Assembly: GCF_024586455.1 (NCBI RefSeq)
Contig: NC_065921.1
Span: 23,004,635 to 23,068,634, forward strand
DNA: 64,000 nt
DNA from: Bactrocera neohumeralis
Taxonomy: Eukaryota > Arthropoda > Insecta > Diptera > Tephritidae
Direction: 5' to 3'
Shown here: piece by piece, positions 1 to 11,800 of the stretch
Numbering within the stretch: the first letter of the stretch is position 1
How the letters are laid out: each line of letters starts with the position of its first letter
Notes under the pieces: model-generated
What the model was told of the DNA's origin: nothing
What the model saw: only the letters and a program-made list of their open reading frames with translations
Databases searched by the model: none
Translations under genes and position numbers: made by a program

Positions 1-780
1 CATGAAGCGGTATATAAATTATTATATGCAAATGTGTGTATGTAATAAAAAGGTTTGAATGGAAATTTTGTTCAAAATACGTTGTTTGCTATATCCATTA
101 TCCTCTCTAACAACAATTGCAACTTCTTTACGTACGAACGCAGCAGTGTGTGTGTGTTGATTAAGTGCCGTGTTTGCGTGAAATGTTATGTGGGTCCTGT
201 GTGACCGTAGGTAAGTGCTAGTTTTTTTGATTACATCCGGCTTTGAGTGCGATTGCTTGTCAATGTGGTTTTCACTCGCTTAGATGGTGTTATTTTGGCA
301 GGAAGTAAATTTGGAGAGTTCCAAATAATTCAATTAAAAAATTATAGTGAAAACATAAGAGCATACGTGTACTATACATACATTTGGATATATGGGAATC
401 TGTATATATATATACACTTTCAAAACATAACTCAAAATGTTCCCTAAGGATTCTACATTTTAAGATATACATAAAGATGTTAATTAACTTCAATAACTCA
501 ATATACATAATAACATAATACAGATTACAATTTTTTACACTTTTCTGTACATATTACTTATATACATAGTATATGTATGTAAACCTACTATAGATACATC
601 AGTCTGCAAAGTATGACTGCGAATTTGTGGCGCATTGAAAAGTGCGTGTTGCGACCATTAATTACCGGTAATTACAATTGCAATTAACAACAAATGGTTA
701 AAAAAGTTAATCTGAATTCTATTGGCATCTGAATGGTGTGAGAAATTTACTTATTAAAGATTTATATACTTATGTATTTA
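1..780. other. AT-rich DNA, no gene seen
   Basis: Upstream intronic or intergenic DNA with short TATA microsatellites near 400-420. A donor-like TAG/GTAAGT at about 210 is not preceded by an open frame, so I do not call an exon. Confidence 0.6.
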
Positions 781-1570
781 AGGGTGGATCCATTTCGAAG
801 TTCCCTACTTTTTTTAAAGAAAAAACACAGAAACTTTAAATTTAATAGAAAATCTTTATGATCATTCAAATTATTTTAAATGTTGGCTGCGGCTATGTCT
901 CAGATGGTCCAATTTTCGATGACTCGTTCGAGCATGTCGAGTGGTAACTGGCGAATGACATGCGTGATGTCTGCACCAAGGCCTGAATCGAAACGGGATT
1001 CTCAGCATAGACTTTAGATTTAACATATCCCACAGAAAAAAATCTAACGGTGTGATATCACACGATCTTGGTGGCCAATAGACTGACCCGAAACGTGAAA
1101 TTATCTGCTCGCCAAAGTGTCCTCTCAATAAATCCATTGATTGATGCGATGTGTGGGAAGAGGTGCCGTCTTGTTGAAACAAAATGTCGCCGATATTACG
1201 AGCTTCAATTCTGGGCAACAAATAGGCGGTGATAATGGCGCGATAACGGTCGCATTAGTGGTTGATTTTATAGATGAAATGGCAGCTCCTGAATCTTCTC
1301 AGCTTGCTTTTCGTTCCAAATGCGGCAATTATGCTTCTTTACATACTCATTGAGCAAAAAATTGGCCTCATCGCTGAACGAAATTCGGCTCGAAAAAGTC
1401 GAGTCTTCTTGAAACTTTCCAAGAGCCCACAGAGAGAAGCGATGTCGCTTGAGAAAGTCGAGCGGCTTTGGTTATTACACAAGATGTATTTTGTACGCTT
1501 TCAATTTATGATCCCGCCGTCAAATGCGGCGTCGATACATGAAAGTCCCTGATTCATATCGAGGGATTTT
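781..1570 (-). mobile_element. Tc1/mariner-superfamily (DUF4817-type) transposon, decayed
   Basis: Read on the minus strand, this gives a transposase of the type often annotated with DUF4817. The stretch 871-1221 is open. It has the second catalytic Asp block FQQDGTSSHTSHQSMDLLRG and the third block WPPRSCDITPLDFFLWDM, followed by a tail (RHARTSHRKLDHLR) that is frameshifted. Upstream, about 1230-1560, an N-terminal half is recognisable only across frames and stops (KAYKIQH-like, EAHFW region degraded). The 3' terminus at 781-830 (AGGGTG, TTCGAAGTTCCCTAC) recurs inverted at about 62045-62095. The element is inactive. Confidence 0.75.
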
Positions 1571-3533
1571 TTTTTTTTTCATAACAAGAACGAGCATTTT
1601 AGCTGTTAAAATGGAATTCCCAATGCGGCATAAGCCTCTAAATTAATAGTAAAGTAATCTAAATTTCCCTTTGATATATTTACTAGTTATCTTGCAGTTA
1701 TTTTTAATACAAAATTTTTCTTTAAAGAAACCTGTAGGGATTTTCTTATAACTAAATCATAAACTTTTTTAATTAATTCTTAAGCGAAATATTTTTTTTT
1801 TTTTGTTTGTTGGAAAAAATTGCCTTATCATTTATCAATAGCTGTAATTATTTTTCCCACCACCATTCGCATTTTTTTACAGTAATTACATTTTCGCCGC
1901 ACCACTGACAATTTTTTCAATTTCGCCTCAGCCACAGACGCATTTCCATAATTGCAATATGTTTGGAAATCTTCATCAAATTATTTTTTAATTAAATTTT
2001 AGCTCATTTAAGTGCAAATATGGTACGCGACAAATGGCGGCACATTTTTTTCACGGTTTTTATTCGTAGTGCCGTGTAACTTATTTTATTATAGTGTCAT
2101 ATATTATATATCTACATTCCTGAGGTTAATTTTGATGCGCCGCATTGCAGCAAATTGATTTTTAATGCGATTCAAATACAGCGCACATTTTTAATTGTGT
2201 GTGCGCACACATATATGTATATATATAAATATATTTTAATTTGTGTGGATTTGTTGGAGCCTGGTTTTCAAAAAGCTTCGCTGAGGCATGTGTGCCCGCA
2301 TTTAACAAGTGCCAGACAATGGTAATTTTACTCGTTTTCACTTTTTTTCGATTATTTGAACGCACGACGAACACTTTGACAATTTATGCAAATATTTGTG
2401 GCGAGCGGAATCAATGAAGCCGGAAAACTCTGAGTTAATATCCAAATGCAATTAAATTTTGCTCATACACCATGACTGACAGTTGAAGCGAGCGCATGTA
2501 ATTTACTCAATCAGCTGAAATTCAATCAAAATAATATTGCCAATTTTATAAGCACTTGACCAAAAAACCAGAAACAACAATAATAACATAAAATACAAAG
2601 AACCTTGATGGTTATGTGGGTCGCTATAGTACATTTTGTTATCTATCTTGCCAAACTTTTACTTAAAGCGCTAAAGCGCTTTGAATGGCAACGCTTGTGG
2701 GTATGCAAAGAGTTTTTTTTATAATAAATGTGAAAATTTTAATTAAAATAAAATATTGCGAAATTATATTATTGTCTTTATTAGGTTGCAAAATTTTAAA
2801 TATTCAGCTTCACTTCGTTTTCGGGTGTATAAAGTATAGACCAACAATAATTTTGGCATGCAAATCACACCAGACAGTATTACGTGGTTAATTTGGAGAT
2901 TAATTTGACAGCGATTTAGGGAGAATCCTTAGTAACAAATCTCAGTAACAAAATATACCTAATTGCGTGTCCACCAAATCAGAAATATGTCTCATCTCTA
3001 ATGTCATCTAAAAATATTCAGCTGAGAATTCGAGTTTTCACTACTTTTTACGTTTTTCGAAATATTTCGGCGAATACTTTACACGAACGACATCACAATG
3101 TTGCTAGAATGGAATGGAATGGCAGATTCAGAGCATTTGGTACGAGTGAAGGATAAAAACGATTCATATCCAAGACATAAACCAAAATGGTTGAGTAGAT
3201 CCATAAGGGATGTTGAGATCCTCTGGTATCTACCTATTGCCAAAACGAGGATTTTGAACCAGTATTTTTTTTAAATTTTTCGATATTATTGTCACTAATA
3301 AATGTGGAACCACTTTTAGGTGACTCCACGACCTTCATTGAATGCTTCGTGTCTCTCAACTTCTTGTGTTTGTGTTCGTGATAAAGTTGATTACCCAAAA
3401 CACTTCTTCAAACTTTTCTGGTAGTTTGCCATTAGAACCACAAAAATTCAACCAAATTCCTTGATAAATTTGTACTTTTTTTTATTGATTTTATCATGTC
3501 GTGTTCAATTTTATCTTTTGTGTATATTCACTT
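1571..3533. other. Intergenic or intronic DNA, no gene seen
   Basis: AT-rich with homopolymer T runs near 1570 and 1795 and a TA/CA microsatellite near 2200-2235. No frame longer than about 70 codons and none resembling a known protein. Confidence 0.6.
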
Positions 3534-3662
3534 TACCCTGAACAAGATATATTAAGTTTGTCACGATGTTTGTAACACCCAGAAGGAAGCGTCGGAGACC
3601 CTATAAAGTATATATATAAATGACAATTATGTTGAACTGAGTCGATTTAGCCATGTCGTTGT
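3534..3662 (-). repeat. DINE-1-like (Helentron-type) fragment, family 1
   Basis: The fragment starts at the hairpin end (ACCCTGAACAAGATATATT, degraded), then reads GTTTGTAACACCCAGAAGG, GGAGACCCTATAAAGTATAT and GTCGATTTAGCCATGTC. The same order is seen in the full copy at 58133-59004. It stops before the GTCT minisatellite, so the rest is lost. The match to Drosophila DINE-1/INE-1 (ATACCC hairpin, CCCTATAAAGTATATATA, GATCTAGCCATGTCCGTC) is from memory. Confidence 0.75.
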
Positions 3663-6600
3663 TTTTATTGCAAATCTTAGATATCCAAAGACATCCCGTA
3701 TAAACAAAGCTCTTCGATTCTTTGAATCGTATATCTTTCCATGATGAAATGGCAAACCTTACTGAAGAGAAAAGTCAAAAGAGCTGGAAAAAATATGACG
3801 TTGTTTGCTGTCCCTATCGTTGTACTTTTGTAGCGTTTATATTAAGAAATTGGTTAAATGGTAGCGTTTATATTATAAGTGAGTCCATGGTATTGAAAAA
3901 AAATAAGTGATACATAAATTTTTCAATCATAAATTCAATTTCGTGCTTTTGTTTTGTCGCACCAAATTTTTGAGTAAATGGTAGCATAAATGTATATTCT
4001 GTATTAAATTTTTTTAATTTCGAAAAGAACTTAAGAATTAATGGTTTTTAACTTCAAAATGTATTGTCTTTCAATACCTTGTCTATTACAGTGGGTTTCT
4101 GATATTGAAAAGTTAGTAATAAATAGGGAAACTAAAACATACATATCAACTGCACCATTATGAAAATGGGAGAAGCAAAGTGATGGAAGCCCAAAAATAT
4201 TAACAGCTACTGATAATTTTCATTCCATTACTGGTTCTACCTGACATATAGCCGGCAATTTATCAGACAATATTTTAAATAACGTTTATGAAACAAACTG
4301 TAATAAATTGGGTTCAGAGATTTATTAAAAATATATAAATCAATCATAGTTATAAATTCAGTAAAATAGAGCTGTAAGTGTTGATCCTGACTTCCAGAAA
4401 ATGGTAACCTTCGGCCGATGGGACAATCTTCGCTTCCAACGCATCACCCTGTAGTTAATTCTTTCGAAAATTTCTTGTTTTCGTTATGTATCAGTGGATC
4501 CATGCTTCATCGACAACATTGAGAAACTCCTTCAAAGCAGCGTCAAACACTACTGTACATAAAATAATCCAATTTCTGCATTTATTATCTAGAATGAGCC
4601 AACGTGGCATCTATCGGGCCGGCGACTTTCTCATGTTCAATATACTATGTAATTAGCGCCACATCTAAAGATTTTGAGATGCTTAGAGTGTCGTGATCGT
4701 TTAGTCGACAGTCTGGTAATTAGAAATCGTGTTCTTCTGTCATGTCATCCGCCATGGTAGCCATTTTTGATGTACCTGTGCTTGATTCACGTCAAAATCT
4801 ATAAAAACAGACTTGCAACGACTTTGAAACTCATTAAAACAAATTTCCGTCACTATCGAAGGAAGAGGAAAGCCAGCGATACAGTATTCGATTGTTTTTT
4901 GATTTCACTATGTTATTTCTCTCAGTTTCGTTGTTTCTAATGTTTCGTTTTTAGATTTATCGTTGTATATAAAAAGTACGTTTGTTACATGACTAATAGT
5001 ATAAAACGTATATCACATCATCACGTGCCCGTATCCCCTAAGATTAAATATATTATAATATATGTATTTCTCAGCAGTCGCAGTTTCTAAAACTAATTTC
5101 ATTAACCGTGTCTTCATAATTTTTGGATAAAAAATCTGATACAGATAATCAGTACGAATTTTGGAGATATTTCGGCCATAGCGCCACCTATCGGATTTTA
5201 TCTTTTAACTCACATTTAATTCACGAACCCACACAGTCGATATTTAGTATGAATTTCATCCAATTCTCAACTTTCCCTCATCAACTTATTTTACTAAAAT
5301 GACGTAGTGCCACTGCTTCTGTCTACAGTTCCCAAAAATACGATTTATTGTCCACCGAAACACTGTCTTCCCGCCGCCCACCAATTCATCGCAAATCTGA
5401 CCGCACTATCGCATTTATAACGACCGCGAAGCGTGTAATAAAACGAGCTGCCACATTGAATTTACAATAAATAATTAAGAACTGAAGTGCACAGCCGGCG
5501 TCCAAAAGCTGCCTCAAATGGCCACACTTAAGCCATCACACACAGCGCCGGCGATCTTGATGCGCTCCGGTAAACTTTGCGCCACTTCTTACTTGTTCGC
5601 GTGCGACGAAGTGCTCAGCTTTCCGCGACAGCCACGCATATTAAAATGATTGCGGCATCAGTGGCAGCAATTATATTACAATGCTAGCGGCGGACACATC
5701 TAGGGATTTTCATTTTTCATCTCGCTGCCACATTTCCTTTGCTGTCACCCTTCTGCTGATATATATATATATACTATACATATATATATACGTACATGGT
5801 ATATATAATTTTTAATAATTCTTCGGCCATTCGCCATTCGCCACTTGTACGCTTAATGCCTTTGAGCGCCTGTAAGTAGGCAACGGCAATAAATGCAACG
5901 CGCTGCAGCTGAGTTTGCGCTGCTTGATTTTTGCTCGCCGTCAGGACGCTTAAGTCGCACACTCGCTCATACTCGTCTTAATGAAATTGCGAGCGAAATG
6001 CGCAGCTTTATGTGATTCATTTTAATTTTTACCTTCAAGTGCGTACATATATATATGTGTGTGTGCTGTTCTTTTCGGCTGCAAATAATATCGTGCATTA
6101 TACGCTCTTCGCGGCGCATTGAAAAGCTTCGCACAATAAAATTGATATCACCTTTGTTATTAAATATGCACACTTAATTCTTGCTCAACCGCCATACTAG
6201 TGACATGGTTTGCCAGCCTCATTGCTGTTGTTGCGGCTTAATTATTTTATGCGCTGTGCATTTTTGATTTCGCATCAAGAAAATTTTAAACGCACACAAT
6301 GGCTGCGACTGCCGTGCAATGCACAGGTGTGTCTTAATGGTGTGGCAAGCTCGCCTTCAGTGGGTTGCCGCTGCCACTTGGCTGCAGAAATTTCGCTCGC
6401 ACTGTAATGACCAAGCGCACGTGTTGCGCGCATCATATTAATATCCATTTTTAATGATTTATTAATGCCTTTATTTATATGCACAACCACTTAAACGCAC
6501 AATGCAAGCATCAACTTTTGCATGTATTTTTTGCCGTTGAAACGCTTCAGTCATCATCAAAATAATCCCGATCAGATAACAAGCATTTCATTGATTTCAA

Positions 6601-6984
6601 CAGCCGCATGAAAAACGGATAAAACATGCCTTTCTTTATCGTTTGCGTAAGTACTCAGATCAGCGATTGATTTAATTGATTTCTTATTGAGATTCGCATT
6701 TTTTGGTTATTGAACGAGCGCAATACATGAGTGGATATGGTAAAAAATAAGTACATTCGAGCGGCACTGAATGAGTCATTCAAAACTTAGTATTTAAAGT
6801 TGTGCCAAATATCCCTTGAAAATTAATTAAATCAATTTAAGCGCGTTTCACTGATAATTTATCTATCGGATTTGAATCTGGATTTTGTGCAACTATGTTC
6901 ATGCCGAACATTTTAAAGGGACTGTTGTTGGCAAGAGTTATTCTGTGTTGTATTTCGATGCTTAAACTGTTGTTGCTGTTAATG
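3663..6984. other. Intergenic or intronic DNA, no gene seen
   Basis: Mostly AT-rich. A TA/TATAC microsatellite lies at about 5757-5812. The part 5480-6500 is less AT-rich with balanced sequence and could be single-copy host DNA, but nothing coding is recognised. A TAGCGCCACCTATCGG word sits at 5179-5194 and a relative at 4654. Confidence 0.55.
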
Positions 6985-7440
6985 CTGGTTCCAAGATCAT
7001 TATGACTTCGAAGTTATGACTGTCAACAGTGACCTGGGAGTCAAGTCGCGAGTGCGATGACTGTATATTTGAAGACAGAAGATATTTCGTCTTGCCCTCG
7101 TTCACTACCAGACTCATTTGCTTCGCTTATCCAGTCTGGAGAAGGCATAACTAACGGCGCGGGTGTTGAAGGCAATGAAATCAATGTCAATGGCGTATGC
7201 CAGCAGCTGTATATTTTTATAGAAGATTATACCTGCTCAATTAAGCTCTGCAGCTCGAATTATTTTCTGCAGCAGTAGGTTGAAGAAGTCACACGATAGG
7301 GAGTCGCTTTGTCTGAAGCCTCGTTTGGTATCGAACGGCTCGGAGTGGTCATTCCCTATCCTGATGGAGCTTTTGGTATTGTTCAACGCCAGTATTAGTC
7401 TTGCAGGGATACTCTTCCGAGGCTGTTTATTGCTTTTCAT
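6985..7440 (-). mobile_element. Non-LTR retrotransposon RT fragment (RTE-like)
   Basis: The minus-strand frame 7237-7440 reads LNNTKSSIRIGND, EPFDTKRGFRQSDSLSCDFF and NLLLQKIIRAAELN, the fingers/palm part of a reverse transcriptase. It continues after a stop and frameshift with a degraded YADD-type segment (LAYAIDIDFIAF) and SRLDK. The same segments occur in the + strand copy at 46860-48060, where the active-site motif is intact as YADD. The fragment is truncated at both ends. RT is certain; the clade is inferred from the GFRQGD-LSCDFFN style. Confidence 0.75.
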
Positions 7441-7679
7441 TGGGGTTGCTTTTTACGTGCCATGTCCCAAACCCAGCGCACAACCCTGGCAAAAGATGGT
7501 TCGCCTTCTGAAGTTAGCTCGCCTTGAAATGGAAATTTTCCGGCTACCCAGAAGATACTTGGCCTCAGACAGGAAAACGTGAGCTGCTTTAGCCATATGT
7601 AAAATAATCGCTTCTGGCCACTACTACGTGAATGGCAATCAGAAAAAATTTCGTACTTGCGTGAATTTCTATACATAAC

Positions 7680-7837
7680 TCCATCCTCCTATTTTTTTTT
7701 AATTGGCCAAAAATAAAAATAAATTTTCACAAGCTTCTCTTGAAATACGCTTTTCACCATAGACAGGAACAAAAAGTAATTACTTGGTGCCGGATTCGGA
7801 TTATAAGGAAGCATCTACCTTATAATCCGGATTCGGC
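7680..7837 (-). mobile_element. Mariner transposase C-terminal fragment
   Basis: Minus strand from about 7822 reads MLPYNPNPAPSNYFLFLSM followed by KSVFQEKLVK, the block around the third catalytic Asp of mariner transposases (usual form Y-S-P-D-L-A-P-S-D-Y). The Asp residues are replaced by Asn here, so the site is dead. Stops follow after about 40 codons. The first part is repeated inverted at 7818-7837, forming a hairpin. Confidence 0.6.
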
Positions 7838-7872
7838 CCTTTAGAACCTTATTTTTTTAAGTTCTTCATTAA

Positions 7873-8366
7873 ACACCATTTTTATACACTCAACATGTTG
7901 TAACAGAGTATAGAAGCTCTGTTCACCTAACGGTTGTTAGTAACACCAAAAACTAGCTAACACTAAAAACCAAACTTGCTGAGAAGGAGCACCTTAAAAC
8001 TTTTTTATACACTGTGAAAATGGGTAAACTCAGATAATAACCGCACCCACTTCCTTTATAACATATTTTTAAATTACATCTTAATATTTCGCTTTATAGC
8101 ATACAAATCAAATATCAATGAAGGTATTAGAAAAACTTGGTACAATTAGTGGTCTCAAGATATATTATCTTACTCTCAAAAATAAAATAGCAAATTTGAT
8201 TGTTATTCTTTCAGAATTTTGTCGATCAATGAATATTTAATGTTTTCGCAATAGTTTTTATAATAAAGTTTTACCAACACCTGAAGGTATTTCCCCTGGT
8301 TTGATCCTTCCAAATTGCGAAAATATGAAATGTTCAGTTACACTCAAACTTAGACCTTCATTTTAT
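7873..8366 (-). repeat. DINE-like repeat, family 2, degenerate copy
   Basis: The left end TTTTTATACACTCAACATG with the partly complementary TGTAACAGAGTATA matches the TATACTC-hairpin end of family 2. Next comes CTGTTCACCTAACGGTTGTT. The right end GTTCAGTTACACTCAAACTTA matches the other terminus, seen better preserved at 52580-52618. The middle includes GTGAAAATGGGTAAACTC and ACCGCACCCACTTCC. About 490 bases remain and the internal GTCT minisatellite is lost. It lies just upstream of the Sema2 exon at 8521. Confidence 0.65.
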
Positions 8367-8520
8367 GGTTCATAATTCGTAATTCGTTTAGTCCAAAGTT
8401 GCTTTGGACAATATACTATCTTGAAAACTGAAAATTATTTCTTCATGTGTGCAGTGTTGTCAATTTGCTAATTTTTGTAACACAGTGTTAGTACTAACTC
8501 TTTCTATTCTTCATCCACAG

Positions 8521-8857
8521 AATTCGCATTGACATACTCAACCAAGAATATACCGTCTACTATGTGGGCACCAATTTGGGACGTATCTATAAAATCGTAC
8601 AGTACTATCGTAACGGTGAATCGCTGTCGAAATTGCTTGACATCTTCGATGTGGCACCGAAGGAGGCGATACAGGTGATGGGCCTCAGTCAGGCACGTAA
8701 ATCGCTCTATGTTGCCACAGATCATCGCATCAAGCAAATCGATTTGGCGATGTGCAATCGACGTTATGACAATTGCTTCCGTTGTGTGCGTGATCCCTAC
8801 TGCGGCTGGGACAAGGAGACGAACACATGCCGTCCATACGAATTGGATTTGTTGCAG
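8521..8857 (+). CDS. Sema2a: Sema2 exon: end of sema domain and PSI domain
   Basis: The exon follows a pyrimidine-rich acceptor ending CCACAG and ends at CAG before GTAAGC. The frame starts at 8522 (Ile-Arg-Ile-Asp). The propeller strand VYYVGTNLGRIYKI sits near the start and DHRIKQIDLAMC near residue 75. The PSI cysteines lie in NCFRCVRDPYCGW and TCRPY. The exon enters with one base of a split codon and leaves in phase 0. It is more GC-rich than the flanking introns. The upstream donor is not in view, so the preceding intron is at least 8.5 kb unless a small exon was missed. Confidence 0.9.
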
Positions 8858-11800
8858 GTAAGCAGCAAGCAAATATACTTACAAATTTTCTGTATGTCTG
8901 TGAGTGTGTGTGTGTGAGTTTGGAAATTGCTTGTGACAACAACTCAATGTAAATGCGTCGGGCGCACGCGTAAATCAACGTTCTTGATGCAAAGCAACCG
9001 GTTGTTAGACAAACAGTCAGCGCGGTGCAGAAACCGATAAACAGTTATTGAGACATTGAGTTAGAGATGCAGACAGACAAATGGCGATATGATAGACAAG
9101 CGATGTCGGATCTGTTGGTGGCAAGATGAGGCACATATACATGTATACACACATCCAAGCGCAGCCTTAGCCTGCATTGGCTGGGAAGCAGTTACAAAGT
9201 TCGTGCAACAACCTTTTTTGTGTATGTCTACGTTGCATGCGGCAGCAATTTTCGAACACAACACCACCTGCAATGCTGCGTTGCATGCAAATTTCTCCGA
9301 TATCCTTTTATGATTTCCCGTATTATATACAAACAGGGTTATTTACATATATATAAACTATATTTCTCTTCCGCCCGTTGCAGGATGTTGCCAACGAAAC
9401 CAGTGATATTTGCGATTCCAGCGTGTTGAAGAAGAAAATCGTCGTCACCTATGGACAGAGCGTGCATTTGGGTTGCTTCGTCAAAATACCAGAGGTGCTG
9501 AAGAACGAGCAAGTTACCTGGTATCATCACTCCAAGGATAAGGGGCGGTGCGTTAACATTTTCCTTTATAATTTTATTGCATTTTTGTTGTTTTTTCACC
9601 GTGTTCAAAAAGCATTTTTCTGTTGTGAACCACTATTCTTGCTTTCTTCACACAATTTTTGTTCTTTTTGCCTTCTCACAGCTACGAAATCAAGTACAGT
9701 CCCACCAAATATATTGAGACCACTGAACGCGGTTTGGTTGTCGTATCGGTGAATGAAGCGGATGGCGGTCGCTATGATTGCCATTTGGGCGGCTCCTTAT
9801 TGTGCAGCTACAACATCACCGTCGATGCACACAGGTGAATAAAATTACATTTATTATCCTTTTATTGTAAATAATGTAATTTTCTCTCGAGAATATTCTA
9901 AAACTCACACTTTTCGTTTATACAACTTTCAGATGCACTCCGCCAAACAAAAGCAACGATTATCAGAAAATCTACTCGGACTGGTGCCACGAATTTGAAA
10001 AATACAAAACCGCCATGAAATCGTGGGAAAAGAAACAGGCGGTAAGTTTATATCTACGTAATATGCGTGTGCGTAATAATTTGATATCCGTGTAGGTTTA
10101 TAAATATTTAGACATTTCGGACAGGCGGTCATTTAGACAATTATTGCGTAGGGAACGTTGTTAGGAAGGAAATCAATTATTTACACTGGTAAAAAAATTT
10201 AGTAACCTTGATATGTTATAGACAAAATATATGTCTGAAGTTGAAATTCAAGCAGTCGAATTAGCGGAGGCAATTAAAACCTTAATTGACTCGATTTTAA
10301 TTTGGAAAAACTCCAGGTGTTAAGCCAATTTCTTAAAGTGCAAATATGTCGCTAAAATTAAATAACAATTAGTAATACAATGTACAAATAGTTGAATTAG
10401 TTAGTAGCTTTTTCACAAAGCTAAATTAATTTAGTAAATGAGCATTATAATTGAGAAATCAATTTTTATCTCTCATAACCGTCCACTCGATTAAAGATAG
10501 GCTCGATTAATAATCAGCTGTTATACTTTCTTGCATTCTTCATTTTGTATTTTTTTATGATTAAAATTTATCAGCTGATTGCTGTTTTATCAATGTACTC
10601 AACCAAGTTTACATCCTAGACAACAACCCACAGAGTTGAAAACAGCCAAATTTAACCAAATAAAACTCGATTTGAATTCCATTAAGAATTAATGTAATTA
10701 AATCAAATTTTGATTTTGTACGGTAAATCGATATAAATTAGCGCTTTAATTGAGCATTGGTCATTAAATTGATCAACTAATTAGGTTATAAAGCAACAAA
10801 GACATTTATTAACTGACTTCGTTTAATATTATATATTTATATATATAATTCTATATTCTTTATAATTAGTTAAGTATAGAAAACCTTATGCTACATACAA
10901 GCATACAATATTAAGCAAATTTCAGTAAGGTTAGGTTAGTCTGGTAGGCCAATGAGCCACTAGGTTTGGTCCTTTGCGATACCAGATGGAGTTCAGTTAC
11001 TAAGAGAAGTCATCCTTTGGGATCCGCTCTCCGCTTGACGCAAATTTTAACAGACTCTGTGGCCTCACTATCGATACCTCCTCCAGTGGAGATTCCAGAT
11101 GCTTACAGCATCGTCTTACCAATGCGAGAAAAGTGCACAAGAGATGCTCAATTGTTTCCCTGGTGCTTTGTTCTAGGCATTTCCTGCAGTCTTCTCGATC
11201 TGTCAGCCCCATTCTGCGGGCGTGTGTCGTCAGCAGACAGTCACCAGTTAGTATTACAATCATGTTCTCTTTTCTATCGAGTGCCAAGAGAAATTTTGCG
11301 TACTTTCGGTCTACCGCTTTGCACATGACCTTTGCAATTTTTCACCCAGGTAGCTCACTCCAACGGGTTTTGTATAGACAATGTATAAGTTTCTCAAGGT
11401 TGATCATATTTCCGGGAGTTAGCCGTAAACCATTCTTGACAATTTCGTTTACTATTTCATTGCCCTCAATGCCCAAGTGGCATGGCACCCAGTAGAAGTG
11501 AAGTTGCTTGCTGCTGACAACACTTTCCACTTCTACCCTGGACACCTTTCGCCGATATACGATACAAGGTTACTGTTAAGATCAAATAGCATATCACGGA
11601 AATATAATATCAATTAGAAGTAAATTGTTCATATATTGTGGTGAATTAGTTGAGTCAATTAAGTAATTAATTGTTTCGTTTCAAATAAGTACAGAAAGTC
11701 ATATGTGTTATTATGCAAATTTTATTAAATATCAAATAAATGCTTCAAATTGAATAACAATTAACACTAACAGGTTCAAACAAATGATTTAGTGGAGACA

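Noticed and set aside
180..215. Donor-like TAG/GTAAGT that could end an upstream Sema2 exon
   Set aside because: In the phase needed to join the exon at 8521 there is an in-frame TGA about 35 bases upstream. The short text after it does not resemble a semaphorin.
5757..5812. TA-rich palindromic segment as a possible replication origin
   Set aside because: It is a TATA/TATAC microsatellite like several others here (2210, 38220, 42150). Nothing marks it as an origin.
7437..7676. 79-codon minus frame next to the RT fragment
   Set aside because: It does not continue the RT motifs and has no recognisable domain; it may be eroded spacer between two transposon fragments.
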